Assembly (NCBI GenBank): GCA_016710335.1
Contig: JADJXQ010000025.1
Location: forward strand, 62,001-126,000
Reading direction: 5' to 3'
Length of the DNA: 64,000 bases
Source of the DNA: Rhodospirillales bacterium
GTDB taxonomy: Bacteria > Pseudomonadota > Alphaproteobacteria > Rhodospirillales > Defluviicoccaceae
The notes below the pieces were generated by a model. The model did no database searches. It saw nothing but the letters and a program-made list of their open reading frames with translations, and was not told the DNA's origin. Position numbers and translations under genes: made by a program. Numbering within the stretch: position 1 is the stretch's first letter; each line of letters starts with the position of its first letter. Shown here piece after piece: positions 44,803-54,136 of this stretch.

Positions 44803-47379
44803 TCAGCGGCCTCTGGCTTTCATCGGCACGGCGGGAAGGCTCTGAAGGCGTCCGCCGCCGGCCGCTGCAGTGCCATTGTGCGTGCTTACCGCGCGCTCGA
44901 ACTCCTCGGCCGGCAAGGGCCGGCTGAACAGGAAGCCTTGCCCCATGTGGCAGCCGTGCGCCTTCAGGAACTGCAACTGATCTTCGGTTTCAATGCCTTC
45001 CCCGACAACCTCCACCCCCAGCCGGCAGGCCATGGCGATAATCGCTTCGACAACGGAAGCGTCGCCCGCATCCGCCGGAACGTCGGCGACGAACGTCTTG
45101 TCGATCTTGAGCGTCGTGACGGGATACTGCGACAGATACTTCAGGCTCGAATAGCCGGTGCCGAAGTCGTCGAGGGACAGGCGGACGCCTTGTGCCGCCA
45201 GCTCGCGCAAATTGTTCTTGGTTTGCGGCAGCTCGTCCATCAGGAGCCCCTCGGTGATCTCCAACTCGATCGCTTGGTTGTCGATCCCGTGCCTGTGGAG
45301 GGTTTCGCTCAAGGTGTTCAGCAGGTCGCGGCCGCGGAACTGGCGGCTGGAGATGTTGACGGCAACGCGCGGTGCCGGGAAACCCCGGCGCTTCCAGTCG
45401 GCGATCTGGCGGCACGCCGTGTCCAACACCCACGCGCCGATCGAGACGATCAGGCCGGTATCTTCGGCGAGCGGAATGAAACGTTCCGGCTCAACCGAGC
45501 CGAGTACCGGGTTGACCCATCGCAGCAGAGCTTCCGCGCCGACCACCTCCATGGTGCGCAGATCGTAGATCGGTTGATAATGGAGGCAAAGTTCATCGCG
45601 CTCCAGCGCGCGGAGCAGGTGACTTTCGAGCCGCATCCTCTCCACGGCGCGACGGTTCAGATCCGTCGTGAAGTACTGGAACGTGTTGCGCCCTTGTTCT
45701 TTGGCGCGATACATCGCCGCGTCGGCGTTCTGCATGAGGAGATGAGCGTGCGATCCGTCGTCGGGGGCGACGGTCACCCCGATGCTCACTGTTACGAACG
45801 CCTCGTCGGCCCCCAGTACGAATGGGGTCGCGAACGCGTCGATAATCTTCTGGATGACTGGTTCCGCCTGATCGGCCGAGGACAGCTTCGGCAGGATCAC
45901 GGTGAACTCGTCGCCGCCGAGGCGGGCGACGGTATCCTCGGCGCGGACGCATCCAGTCAGCCTGTCCGCCGCCATCTTGAGCAGCATATCGCCGGTGGCG
46001 TGGCCGAGCGTGTCGTTGATTTTCTTGAAGTTGTCCAGATCGAGGAACAGAACGCCGACCTTGTGATCGTGGCGGGTGGCGCTGAGGATCGCGCCACGAA
46101 GGCGGTCGAGAACGAGAACTCGGTTGGGCAGGCCGGTCAGAGCGTCGAAGTTGGCTTGGCGCTCGAGTTGGAACTCGTATTCCTTGCGCAGCGTGATGTC
46201 GGCGACGGTGAACTGATAGGCCGTCTCTCCTTGCCACGAGACCCGCTGCACCTGTGCCTCGTTCCAGATCAGCGTGCCGTCGCGGCGGAGGCCCTGCACC
46301 TCGTAGCGGATCGGCGCTGTCTTCCCGGCATTCCGGTTCGCCCGATAGCGCCGGACGCGGTCCCGTTCGCCCGGTGCATAGAGTACATCCAGCGTCGGCA
46401 GGGCGAGGATCTCGGCGGGGCTGTCGTAGCCGAAAATCGAGGCATACTGTTGGTTGGCGAATAGTGGCTTGCCGTCGCGCTTGATGACGATGCCAAGCAG
46501 GGAGCCTTCCACGAGCGCACGAAAGCGCTGCTCGCTCTCGCGAAGAGCTTGTTCACCATGCTTCCGGTCGGTGATATCGATCGACACAGTCACCACTTGC
46601 GGAGAGTTGCCGTCTTCTGCATTCAACGGCGCCTTGGTGGTCAGAAACACCCGCTTCCGTCCCTGGATATCCGTGATGGTTTCCTCTACGTCCGTGAGCG
46701 TCCGATCCTGCGCCAGGACAGCGCGGTTAAGGGCTTCGTGCCGATCGCCGTAGTCGGGATCGAACACCTCGTTCAATGTCTTGCCGGCGACGTCGTTGAC
46801 GGCCAGCCCGAAAACCTGCTCATGGTATTCGTTGAGCAGGGTGATCACCGCGGTCTCATCGGCGGCCCTGATCAGGGCCGGAACGGTGTTGACGATACGC
46901 CGGAGATTGCGCTCCCGCTGCTGCAGCTCTTCCGCATGGCGGCGGAGCGCGGCCGCCAGCTGCGTTTCCAGGGAGGAGGCGCGGTTGCGCAGCGTCTGTT
47001 GCTGGGCGCGGAGTGTGAGCAGGTGGCGCGCGCGGATGCAGAATTCGCGGGGGTCGACCGGGCTCAGAAGGAAATCACTGGCACCGGCGTCGAACGCTCG
47101 GTAGCGGCATTCCTTGTCCTCGAACGCCGTGACCACGACGATCGGGATGTCGGCGCCGACCGGCGATGCGCGGCAGCGGTAAATGAGTTCCTCGCCGGAC
47201 ATGCCGGGCATCACATAATCGGTTACGATCAGATCCGGTCGGTCAGCCGGGAGTGAGTCCAGCGCATCGGCGGCACGACAATAGGTGCGGACGACCACTC
47301 CCTCTCCTAGCTGCTCGGCGCAGCTTCTCAGGATCCTGAGGTTCAACGCGCGGTCATCGACGATGACAACGACTGGCAT
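44803..47379 (-). CDS. REC-PAS-PAS-GGDEF-EAL c-di-GMP regulator (RpfR-like)
   Basis: 858 residues. A receiver domain (Asp8, Asp9 and phospho-acceptor Asp54 in VTDYVMPG) is followed by two PAS domains (about 150-285 and 285-410). A GGDEF domain follows (LGGDEF near 488, with the RAED inhibitory site five residues before), then an EAL domain (AEALLRW near 617, DDFGTGYSSL, GEGIE). Both cyclase and phosphodiesterase residues are intact. The receiver Lys is replaced by Ser106 (LLSPVDP), so phosphorylation output may be atypical. It is divergent from the DSF synthase, like RpfR/RpfF in Burkholderia, although RpfR lacks a receiver domain. Confidence 0.9.
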   Translation of the reverse strand: MPVVVIVDDRALNLRILRSCAEQLGEGVVVRTYCRAADALDSLPADRPDLIVTDYVMPGMSGEELIYRCRASPVGADIPIVVVTAFEDKECRYRAFDAGASDFLLSPVDPREFCIRARHLLTLRAQQQTLRNRASSLETQLAAALRRHAEELQQRERNLRRIVNTVPALIRAADETAVITLLNEYHEQVFGLAVNDVAGKTLNEVFDPDYGDRHEALNRAVLAQDRTLTDVEETITDIQGRKRVFLTTKAPLNAEDGNSPQVVTVSIDITDRKHGEQALRESEQRFRALVEGSLLGIVIKRDGKPLFANQQYASIFGYDSPAEILALPTLDVLYAPGERDRVRRYRANRNAGKTAPIRYEVQGLRRDGTLIWNEAQVQRVSWQGETAYQFTVADITLRKEYEFQLERQANFDALTGLPNRVLVLDRLRGAILSATRHDHKVGVLFLDLDNFKKINDTLGHATGDMLLKMAADRLTGCVRAEDTVARLGGDEFTVILPKLSSADQAEPVIQKIIDAFATPFVLGADEAFVTVSIGVTVAPDDGSHAHLLMQNADAAMYRAKEQGRNTFQYFTTDLNRRAVERMRLESHLLRALERDELCLHYQPIYDLRTMEVVGAEALLRWVNPVLGSVEPERFIPLAEDTGLIVSIGAWVLDTACRQIADWKRRGFPAPRVAVNISSRQFRGRDLLNTLSETLHRHGIDNQAIELEITEGLLMDELPQTKNNLRELAAQGVRLSLDDFGTGYSSLKYLSQYPVTTLKIDKTFVADVPADAGDASVVEAIIAMACRLGVEVVGEGIETEDQLQFLKAHGCHMGQGFLFSRPLPAEEFERAVSTHNGTAAAGGGRLQSLPAVPMKARGR

Positions 47380-47787
47380 ATCCTGTCCCGCTTTCTACGA
47401 GGCACCCGTCTTGCACGAACGCCACGGCTCCCCATTCGGGATTACTGCCTTTCTCGTTCGACGATCAATTAATATTAGATGGGAGCCGATGTTCGTCTGC
47501 ATCTTCGCCTATCAGAACCGATCATGGAGCAGCGTATCCAAATAAGTGTCCTGTAATACAGATCATGCTTTCCGTTCAGCCGGTGGTGCTTGCTCAGCAC
47601 GAAGCAAGAACGATTGTTGTCGGACATCGAAATCAACACACACGGTATAGCGGCATAAACGTCGTGCTTCATCAACGCATTTTTGTGGTGTACCCCGTCT
47701 GGGTGTAGGATGAGCATGCTAATGCCAAAGTACCCTCGGTGCAACGTTACCGAACAGCAACTCACCACAGCGACGGGAAATGAAATC
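47380..47787. other. Divergent promoter region between c-di-GMP regulator and rpfF-like gene
   Basis: 408 bases, AT-richer than its surroundings, between divergent starts. No gene was found. It presumably holds both promoters; TTAATATTAGAT near 47466 and the GGTATAGCGG region near 47645 are the most promoter-like stretches, but no convincing -35/-10 pair could be set. Confidence 0.5.
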
Positions 47788-48804
47788 ATGCACGTACGGC
47801 CAGAGATGAGGGCGGACGCCCTGAGAACTGCCACCGCCACCGATCTTCGGTGGACGATCGGATCGCCGGCAGCGGCGACGGCGGCGATGCCGCACCCGCT
47901 GTTCGACGCTCCAATGACACCGTATGAAGGAGACGATCAGCCCGAGTGGCTGGCGACGCCGGAGCCACTCACCGAACTGGTCGTGGATTACGAACGTCAA
48001 GGGCGGCTGTTATGGTGGAGGATGGCGCCGACGGGGCGCCCGAGTTTTACCGAAAGCCTGCTCGCCGACATGCACGCGTTCGGCGACGGGCTGGAGGCGG
48101 CGTTCCGTCGCGACGGCGCGGGGGCCGTTCATCCTCTGCGCTATTTGGTTCTCCGCTCCCGCCTGCCCGGCATTTTCAACCTCGGCGGCAATCTCGCCCT
48201 GTTTCTGGACTTGATCGAGGCGGGCGATCGCGCGCGCTTGACGGACTATGCCCGCGCCTGCGCCGGTGGCCAGCACCGGATCGCGGAGCGGTTCGGTCTG
48301 CCGGTGTGCACGATCGCTCTGGTTCAGGGGGATGCACTCGGCGGCGGATTCGAAGCAGCCCTCGCCAACGATGTCATCATTGCCGAGCGCAGCAGCAAGT
48401 TTGGTCTGCCGGAGGTCTTGTTTGGCTTGTTCCCGGGTATGGGCGCCTACAGCTTCTTGTCCCGGCGTCTCAATGCGACCGCGGCAGAGCGCATCATCCT
48501 GAGCGGCCGCATCTATACAGCGGAAGAGCTCCATGACATGGACATCGTTGACGTAGTCGCCGAGGATGGTGAGGGAGTCGATGCGGTCTACGACTTCGTC
48601 GCCCGCAATGACCGGGTGTGGGGAGCGAAGCAGGCGCTACTCAAGGCGAAGAAAATCGTCCAGCCAGTTCCGCGGGCGGAACTGATCGACATCGTCGATT
48701 TGTGGGTGGAAACGGCGATGGCGCTGTCGGATGCGGATCTGCGGCGGATGCGGCATCTTGTTAAGGCACAAGACCGTCGCCGGGCGAGACGGCACGCGCA
48801 CTGA
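47788..48804 (+). CDS. rpfF: DSF synthase, RpfF-type crotonase
   Basis: 338 residues of the crotonase fold matching RpfF, which makes cis-2-unsaturated fatty-acid signals (DSF/BDSF) from acyl-ACP through dehydratase and thioesterase steps. VQGDALGGGFEAALANDVII and GLPEVLFGLFPGMGAYSFLS are nearly identical to RpfF blocks and carry the two catalytic Glu residues. The first 60 residues are variable. The ATG at 47788 is chosen by comparison with RpfF length; longer frames open at 47683 and 47710. The neighbours are the c-di-GMP regulator and a FadL channel. Confidence 0.88.
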   Translation: MHVRPEMRADALRTATATDLRWTIGSPAAATAAMPHPLFDAPMTPYEGDDQPEWLATPEPLTELVVDYERQGRLLWWRMAPTGRPSFTESLLADMHAFGDGLEAAFRRDGAGAVHPLRYLVLRSRLPGIFNLGGNLALFLDLIEAGDRARLTDYARACAGGQHRIAERFGLPVCTIALVQGDALGGGFEAALANDVIIAERSSKFGLPEVLFGLFPGMGAYSFLSRRLNATAAERIILSGRIYTAEELHDMDIVDVVAEDGEGVDAVYDFVARNDRVWGAKQALLKAKKIVQPVPRAELIDIVDLWVETAMALSDADLRRMRHLVKAQDRRRARRHAH

Positions 48805-49084
48805 GCAAGGACACGCTCGCGGGACACCCGAATCCATATGAACACCATCCGGCGCAAGCCTGTGGAACGGATCGCACCATGACATCGACGTGATGTAGCC
48901 GCGCAACGGTTTGCCGGGCATTGCGGCAGCCGTGGCGATGTCCGCATGCGGGCAACAAAAATCCTTGCGCCAACAGGCGCCTTGCGCCTTGTCGCCGTTG
49001 CGCTCATCCTCCAAACTCTGCCCGTTTTGGGGGACGAAGCGATCGCCCGTCGGTTCTCTAGCCGACCTGAGTCTGGAGGGTATA

Positions 49085-50443
49085 GTGCTGCAGCGCAATA
49101 TTGGCATGAGTGTGGCGGTCGTCGGTTTCGGGATCATCGCGATTGCGTCGTTGGCGACGGGGCCAGCATGTGCTGCGGGCTTCGCGATACGCGAACAAAG
49201 TGCGACGGCGCTCGGCAACGCCTTTGCAGGCAGCACGGCGGGCGCCGAGGATATCACGTACAGTTATTTCAACCCGGCGGCGATGGCGCGCCAGCCGGAT
49301 AGCGCCGTGGCGGTCGTGGGCAGTTATATCATGCCGCGTTCGGAATTCACTGGATCCGCGTCGAGCACCGTGACCGGAACCCCGACCGGAGGCGGCGACG
49401 GAGGCGATGACATCGCCGTCGATGCTCTAGTCCCGGCAACATTCGCAATGTGGGCGGTGCAACCGAGCCTGCGGCTGGGACTGGCGGTCAACGTGCCGTT
49501 CGGGCTGGAGACCGACTATGACGACGGCTGGCGCGGGCGCTATCATGCGCTCCGCTCGCGGCTCCGGACCGTAACCGCGACGCCGATGGTGTCATACCAG
49601 GTCAGCGACATGATCGCCCTCGGCGCCGGGATGCAGATCCAGTACATCGACGCCAAGCTCAGCAACGCCGTCGATTTCGGTACCATCGGGGCATTGAGCG
49701 GCATCCCGGGCGCCGTCCCTGCGGCGCAGGACGGATCTGCCGAGGTCAACGGCGACGACGTCGCGGTCGGCTTCAATCTCGGGGTGCTGGTCGAGCCGTG
49801 GGAGGGCACGCGCTTCGGCGCGGCGTTCCGCTCGAAGATCGATCATGAGCTGGAAGGCGACGCCGATTTCCGCTTCGACAGCGCCGGCGTCGGGGCCGCG
49901 CTCTCGGGCGCGACCGGCCTTTTTGTGGACACCGGCGCGAAAGCCAGCGTGACGACACCGGAGATGGTATCCTTCGGCGTGCATCAGGACATCGACGCCC
50001 GCTGGTCGGTGATGGCGGAAGCGGCGTGGACGCGGTGGAGCCGGTTCGAGGAGTTGCGGATCCGCTTCGACAATCCAGCGCAACCGGACAACTTTACCGA
50101 GCAGGACTGGGACGACAGCTGGTTCTTCGCCGCCGGGGTCACGTTCAGGCCTGATAACCGATGGGCTCTGCGCGCCGGCTTGGCCTATGACCAGACGCCG
50201 ATCCCTGATGACCGGCGGACACCGCGGATCCCGGCCAGCAGCCGCACCTGGCTCTCCGTCGGCGCCTCGTTTCAGCCGCTCGACAGCCTGCAGGTCGGCA
50301 TCGGCTACACCCACCTGTTCGTGGACGACGGCTCTATCGATCTCGCCGCCGGCGATCCCGGCAACACCTTCCGTGGCAACCTTTCCGGCGAGAGCGAGAA
50401 CGCCGTAGACATCTTCACGCTGCAGCTTTCGTGGGCGTTCTGA
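49085..50443 (+). CDS. FadL/OmpP1/TodX outer-membrane channel
   Basis: 452 residues. A signal peptide ends near PACAAGF, and AGFAIREQSATALGNAFAGS is the FadL N-terminal hatch motif, with SYFNPAAMA following. The rest alternates in beta-barrel fashion and ends in the aromatic LSWAF. The family imports long-chain fatty acids or other hydrophobic molecules. GGAGGG at 49075 supports a GTG at 49085; ATG 49106 is also possible. The gene follows the DSF synthase, which raises signal uptake as a role. Confidence 0.88.
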   Translation: MLQRNIGMSVAVVGFGIIAIASLATGPACAAGFAIREQSATALGNAFAGSTAGAEDITYSYFNPAAMARQPDSAVAVVGSYIMPRSEFTGSASSTVTGTPTGGGDGGDDIAVDALVPATFAMWAVQPSLRLGLAVNVPFGLETDYDDGWRGRYHALRSRLRTVTATPMVSYQVSDMIALGAGMQIQYIDAKLSNAVDFGTIGALSGIPGAVPAAQDGSAEVNGDDVAVGFNLGVLVEPWEGTRFGAAFRSKIDHELEGDADFRFDSAGVGAALSGATGLFVDTGAKASVTTPEMVSFGVHQDIDARWSVMAEAAWTRWSRFEELRIRFDNPAQPDNFTEQDWDDSWFFAAGVTFRPDNRWALRAGLAYDQTPIPDDRRTPRIPASSRTWLSVGASFQPLDSLQVGIGYTHLFVDDGSIDLAAGDPGNTFRGNLSGESENAVDIFTLQLSWAF

Positions 50444-50486
50444 TGACGACGCGGGCGCTGGCTACTTCGGATGCCGGGGTCGGAGC

Positions 50487-51440
50487 GTGACGCAAGACAG
50501 CGAGTTGCTCGCCCTGTTGCGGGACGTCGGCAGCGACGAGACGCAAGCCGTTGAAAGCCGCGTCGACGAGGCGAGCTTCCGGCGCTTTCTCGCCGCCGAC
50601 TGGAGCGGGATGCCGCGAGCCTCGACGTTCGCGACGCGGGATGGAGCGTCGCTCGCGTACCGCCACTGGCCGGCGGACAGCGATCGCGCCCTGGTTCTGG
50701 TGCACGGCTCGGCCGGCCATGGGGGGCACCTGCACGTCCTGGCACGGGCCATCGCCGCGCGCGGACTGGCCCAGGTTTACGCGCCGGACATGCGCGGCCA
50801 CGGGCTTTCATGCCCCGGCCCCGCCGTCTCCTACGCGCAGCAGATGCGGGACGACATCGGCGATCTGGTCGCCCGTGTCCGGGAGCGCCAGCGCCCGTCC
50901 GCCATCATACTCGGAGGCCATTCGGCGGGTGGCGGTCTCGTCGTCCGTGTCGCCGCCAGCGACATTGCCAGCGACGTTGCCGCCTACCTGCTGTTGGCGC
51001 CGTTCCTCGGTGCGCGGGCGCCGACCACGCGACCGGGCCTCGGCGGCTGGATCCGTCCTTTTCCCAAGCGCATCGCCGCCCTCAGCGCGCTGAACGAACG
51101 CGGCATCCCGTGGCTGAACCAAGTCCCCGTGCTGGAGTTTAACCAGCCGCTGGCGGCGCGCGACGGGCGCGAAACGCTGTCATGGCCCTACGCAACAATG
51201 ATGGCGTTCGATCCCGGTTCCTGGAAGGCCGGGCTCGCGGGCATGCGCGGCGACCAGTCGGTTTTGGTGCTGGTCGGCGCCCGCGACGAGTGCTTCCTGC
51301 CGGAAGCCTACGCCGAGACCGTCGGCGGACTCGTCTCACACGCCCGTACCGAGATCATCGGCGAACTCGGGCATTGGGACCTGCTTGTCATGGGCGACGT
51401 GATCGACCGGGTGACGATTTGGCTCAGTCGGCTCCCCTGA
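50487..51440 (+). CDS. Alpha/beta hydrolase (monoacylglycerol lipase-like)
   Basis: 317 residues. The nucleophile is Ser146 in GGHSAGGG, the oxyanion region is LVHGSAGHGG, and GARDECFLP and LGHWD supply the Asp and His. The first 40 residues are extra to the fold. It lies 43 nt after the FadL gene on the same strand, probably in one operon, so an acyl-ester or acyl-thioester substrate is plausible. The GTG start has weak support. Confidence 0.82.
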   Translation: MTQDSELLALLRDVGSDETQAVESRVDEASFRRFLAADWSGMPRASTFATRDGASLAYRHWPADSDRALVLVHGSAGHGGHLHVLARAIAARGLAQVYAPDMRGHGLSCPGPAVSYAQQMRDDIGDLVARVRERQRPSAIILGGHSAGGGLVVRVAASDIASDVAAYLLLAPFLGARAPTTRPGLGGWIRPFPKRIAALSALNERGIPWLNQVPVLEFNQPLAARDGRETLSWPYATMMAFDPGSWKAGLAGMRGDQSVLVLVGARDECFLPEAYAETVGGLVSHARTEIIGELGHWDLLVMGDVIDRVTIWLSRLP

Positions 51441-51506
51441 CACTGATCGCGGCGGCGGAGTTTTATCGTGTTGTTCTTCAAACCGGAACGTCAACCGAGT
51501 ACAGAA

Positions 51507-51530
51507 CCTCACCCTGAGTTTGTCGAGGGT
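51507..51530. repeat. Dispersed element, single arm
   Basis: CCTCACCCTGAGTTTGTCGA continues into GGGT. This is one arm of the element seen at 12122-12146, with two substitutions, between the hydrolase and the PqiA-like gene. Confidence 0.6.
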
Positions 51531-51556
51531 AAACGCAGGTCGGAGGGTTCGATCCA

Positions 51557-52099
51557 GTGCGGCAGGGAGAACGGCAGATTGACGCCGGCGGAGTGCCGCT
51601 ACGCCCCGGTCCCGGCCTTCATGTCGCGGTGACGCTGGCGGTCGCCCTCGTCTGTCTCGTGGCCGGCTTGCTGATGCCGATCATGGAGGTTAGCAACTTG
51701 TGGATTTTTCATGGCTCATATTCGATCGTCGACGGCGTCCGCATCCTGGTGGAAACGGGCGACATCCTCATCGCCGTCATCCTCACCGCGTTCTCTATCG
51801 TCATGCCGATGGTGAAGATCGGCGTGCTTCTGCTGCTGTGGCAGCGGCTCCGGGCCGGGTCGCTGACCTCGAGCCGGCTTCCGGCCGTGTTCGAAGCCAT
51901 CGGCAAATGGTCGATGCTCGACGTGTTCGTGGTCGCGGTGGTGGTGGTCGTCGCCAAGGCCAGCGCCCTCGCCGACGCCGGCATCGGTCCCGCTGTCTTC
52001 CCATTCACCGTGGCCGTTGTGCTGATGTTCTACTGCACCCGCAAGATCCGACGCGCCCTGGCAGACAAGCCCCCTGTTGCACCTCATGCGGGAGGTTGA
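51557..52099 (+). CDS. Paraquat-inducible protein A family
   Basis: 180 residues with four transmembrane helices. MPIMEVSNLWIFHGSYSIVD and GKWSMLDVFVVAVVVVVAKA match one half of PqiA, and the length fits single-unit PqiA proteins of alphaproteobacteria. In E. coli PqiA partners an MCE protein in lipid transport; no MCE gene is present here. Confidence 0.85.
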   Translation: MRQGERQIDAGGVPLRPGPGLHVAVTLAVALVCLVAGLLMPIMEVSNLWIFHGSYSIVDGVRILVETGDILIAVILTAFSIVMPMVKIGVLLLLWQRLRAGSLTSSRLPAVFEAIGKWSMLDVFVVAVVVVVAKASALADAGIGPAVFPFTVAVVLMFYCTRKIRRALADKPPVAPHAGG

Positions 52100-52339
52100 A
52101 ATCCGACGCTACCATATAAAGAAGCGCTAAGAATCATATACAGAAAGTTGATAAACTTCTTGCTTTTGCGCGCGTTTTCGTTGTATCCCGCAAACGCGAT
52201 CAAAGACACGCTGGTCGCAGCTAGCGCGTAGCGGTGCTCCGCCTGCTACCGGCTACAACAACACAACGGGGAGATCGTGAAAGGGACGACGGGTTTATCC
52301 AGCCTGTAGGAGTACGGGCGCAGAAAAACGGAGTCGTTC

Positions 52340-52432
52340 ATGCACGTCGAAACGAAAACGCTGGTATCCGTGTTCCTCACCACCGCGCTCATGCTGACGG
52401 TGGAGGTCGTTATTTTGGCGGTCTTCGCGTGA
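52340..52432 (+). CDS. Possible 30-residue membrane peptide
   Basis: ATG at 52340 with GGAG seven bases upstream opens a 30-codon frame: a short charged start (MHVETKT) followed by about 22 hydrophobic residues ending VILAVFA. This looks like a single-helix small membrane protein. It lies alone between the PqiA-like gene and ilvE, after an AT-rich stretch that could hold a promoter. Not recognised, and it could be chance. Confidence 0.4.
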   Translation: MHVETKTLVSVFLTTALMLTVEVVILAVFA

Positions 52433-52491
52433 CCCTCTGCCGCGCTTAGTCCTGCGACATCGCGTGGACTTCTATCCGTCGTGACGGCGGA

Positions 52492-53412
52492 TCAGGCGGC
52501 GGCGACCGCTCCGGCGGCGATACTCTGGCCATTCTTCTGGCCGGTCACCCGTGCGTAGTCCTCGATCAATGCGCGAGTAATATCGCCGGGGCTGAAACCG
52601 TGATCATCAATCGATCGCACCGGCGTCACCTCGGCGGCGGTGCCGGTGATGAACACTTCACTGGTCTCGCTCAGTTCCTCGGGTCGAATCTGCCGTTCCA
52701 CGACCTCTATTCCCCGCGCCCGCGCAAGATCGATCACCGTACGGCGAGTGATGCCGTTGAGGAAGCAGTCGGGGGTCGGCGTGTGGACGCGGCCGTCTCC
52801 CATAACCATGAAGATGTTGGCGCCGGTCGATTCCGCGATCAGGCCGCGCCAGTCCAGCATCAAAGCGTCATCATACCCCTCGGCCTCCACGCCGTGCTTG
52901 GACATGGTGCAGATCATGTACAGGCCCGCAGCCTTGGCGTGCACCGGCGCCGTATCCGGGGCCGGCCGCCGCCACGACGCGGTTTTGAGCCGAATGCCGG
53001 CCATGCGCGCCTCCGGTGAAAAATATGAAGGCCACGGCCAAGCGGCGATCGCCAGGTGAATGCGTGTGGTCTGCGCCGAGACGCCCATCATCTCGCTGCC
53101 GCGCCAGGCGATGGGGCGCACGTACCCGTCGACGATGTTGTTGGCTTCGATGACTTCGGCACACGCCCGGTCCACGTCCTCCACCGAGCACGGCAAAGCA
53201 AAACCGAGCGCCTGGGCCGACAATGCCAGTCGCTCCGAATGCTCGGTCAGCTTGAAGATGGTACCGCCGTAGGCGCGTTCGCCCTCGAACACCGCGGAAG
53301 CATAGTGCAATCCGTGCGACAACACGTGCAGATTGGCCTCCCGCCACGGCCTGAGTTCACCGTCATACCAGATCAGGCCGTCTCGATCGTCGAATGGTTG
53401 TGTCGCACCCAT
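52492..53412 (-). CDS. ilvE: Branched-chain amino acid aminotransferase
   Basis: 306 residues, PLP-dependent fold type IV. HGLHYASAVFEGERAYGG at the N-terminus, HAKAAGLYMICTMSKHGVEA with the PLP region, and FLNGITRRTVIDLARARGI near the C-terminus are IlvE blocks. It catalyses the last step of Leu, Ile and Val synthesis. It is divergent from the MarR gene, a pairing seen in related genomes. No leader peptide or attenuator was recognised. Confidence 0.94.
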   Translation of the reverse strand: MGATQPFDDRDGLIWYDGELRPWREANLHVLSHGLHYASAVFEGERAYGGTIFKLTEHSERLALSAQALGFALPCSVEDVDRACAEVIEANNIVDGYVRPIAWRGSEMMGVSAQTTRIHLAIAAWPWPSYFSPEARMAGIRLKTASWRRPAPDTAPVHAKAAGLYMICTMSKHGVEAEGYDDALMLDWRGLIAESTGANIFMVMGDGRVHTPTPDCFLNGITRRTVIDLARARGIEVVERQIRPEELSETSEVFITGTAAEVTPVRSIDDHGFSPGDITRALIEDYARVTGQKNGQSIAAGAVAAA

Positions 53413-53596
53413 GACTTCATCTTTCCTGCGCTAGCCACGCGTCCCTTCCGCTCGGAGAAAACGCGAATGAATATGTCAGAATTTCAAGACGTGCTTGCGT
53501 TTCGTAACATCGGCGGTCATATATGTCAACGATCCTGACGTATTCTGTCGCGCGCAGTGGCGTTGCACAATCGGACGCAGGGCCGCAGGGCAAACC

Positions 53597-54136
53597 ATGG
53601 ACCAAAGCACCGATGATCCGCCCCTCGATCTGGGCGAGCCGGCGCTGCGGACGGCGGTCGAGCTTCTGTTTTTTGCGTATCGGGACTTCACCGGGGATGC
53701 CGATGCCATGCTGCTGCGATACGGCTTCGGCCGGGCGCACCACCGCGTCATCTACTTCGTCGGCCGGGAGCCGGGGATCACCGTCAGCGCCTTGCTGACG
53801 ATACTCAAAATCACCAAGCAGAGCCTGGCGCCGGTTCTCCGGCAATTGATGCGAGAGGGCTTCGTGGTGCAGCGGCCGGACCGCACCGACCGCCGCCGCC
53901 GGCACTTGTATCTGACGGTGGAAGCGGAGGCGCTTGAGCGGAAGCTGACGGAGCGTCAGGCGGAGCGCATCGCTGCGGCCTTCCAGGCAAGCGGCGCCGC
54001 GGCGGTCTCCGGCTTCACCACGGTCCTGCGGGCGATCAGCAACCCGGACGATCGGGTGCAATTTCCGCATGCGGCCGACTGCGGAACGGCAGCGACCCTC
54101 GCATCCGGCGTTGGCGAAGGCGCAGTGAGGAAATGA
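53597..54136 (+). CDS. MarR family regulator (PetP-like)
   Basis: 179 residues with a winged helix-turn-helix. SALLTILKITKQSLAPVLRQ is the recognition region and VQRPDRTDRRRRHLYLTVEA the wing. The start at 53597 follows CAGGGC. The stop overlaps the response-regulator ATG by 4 nt. Rhodobacter petP-petR encode the same MarR/OmpR pair and are needed for bc1 complex expression; the homology is by family and order, so transfer of function is tentative. Confidence 0.85.
   Translation: MDQSTDDPPLDLGEPALRTAVELLFFAYRDFTGDADAMLLRYGFGRAHHRVIYFVGREPGITVSALLTILKITKQSLAPVLRQLMREGFVVQRPDRTDRRRRHLYLTVEAEALERKLTERQAERIAAAFQASGAAAVSGFTTVLRAISNPDDRVQFPHAADCGTAATLASGVGEGAVRK

Noticed and set aside
44770..46464. 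564-codon plus-strand frame opposite the GGDEF-EAL gene
   Set aside because: Antisense of an unmistakable catalytic protein.
52100..52339. AT-rich stretch as possible origin or integration site
   Set aside because: No DnaA-box cluster, no integrase and no direct-repeat att pair were seen; promoter DNA is the simpler reading.
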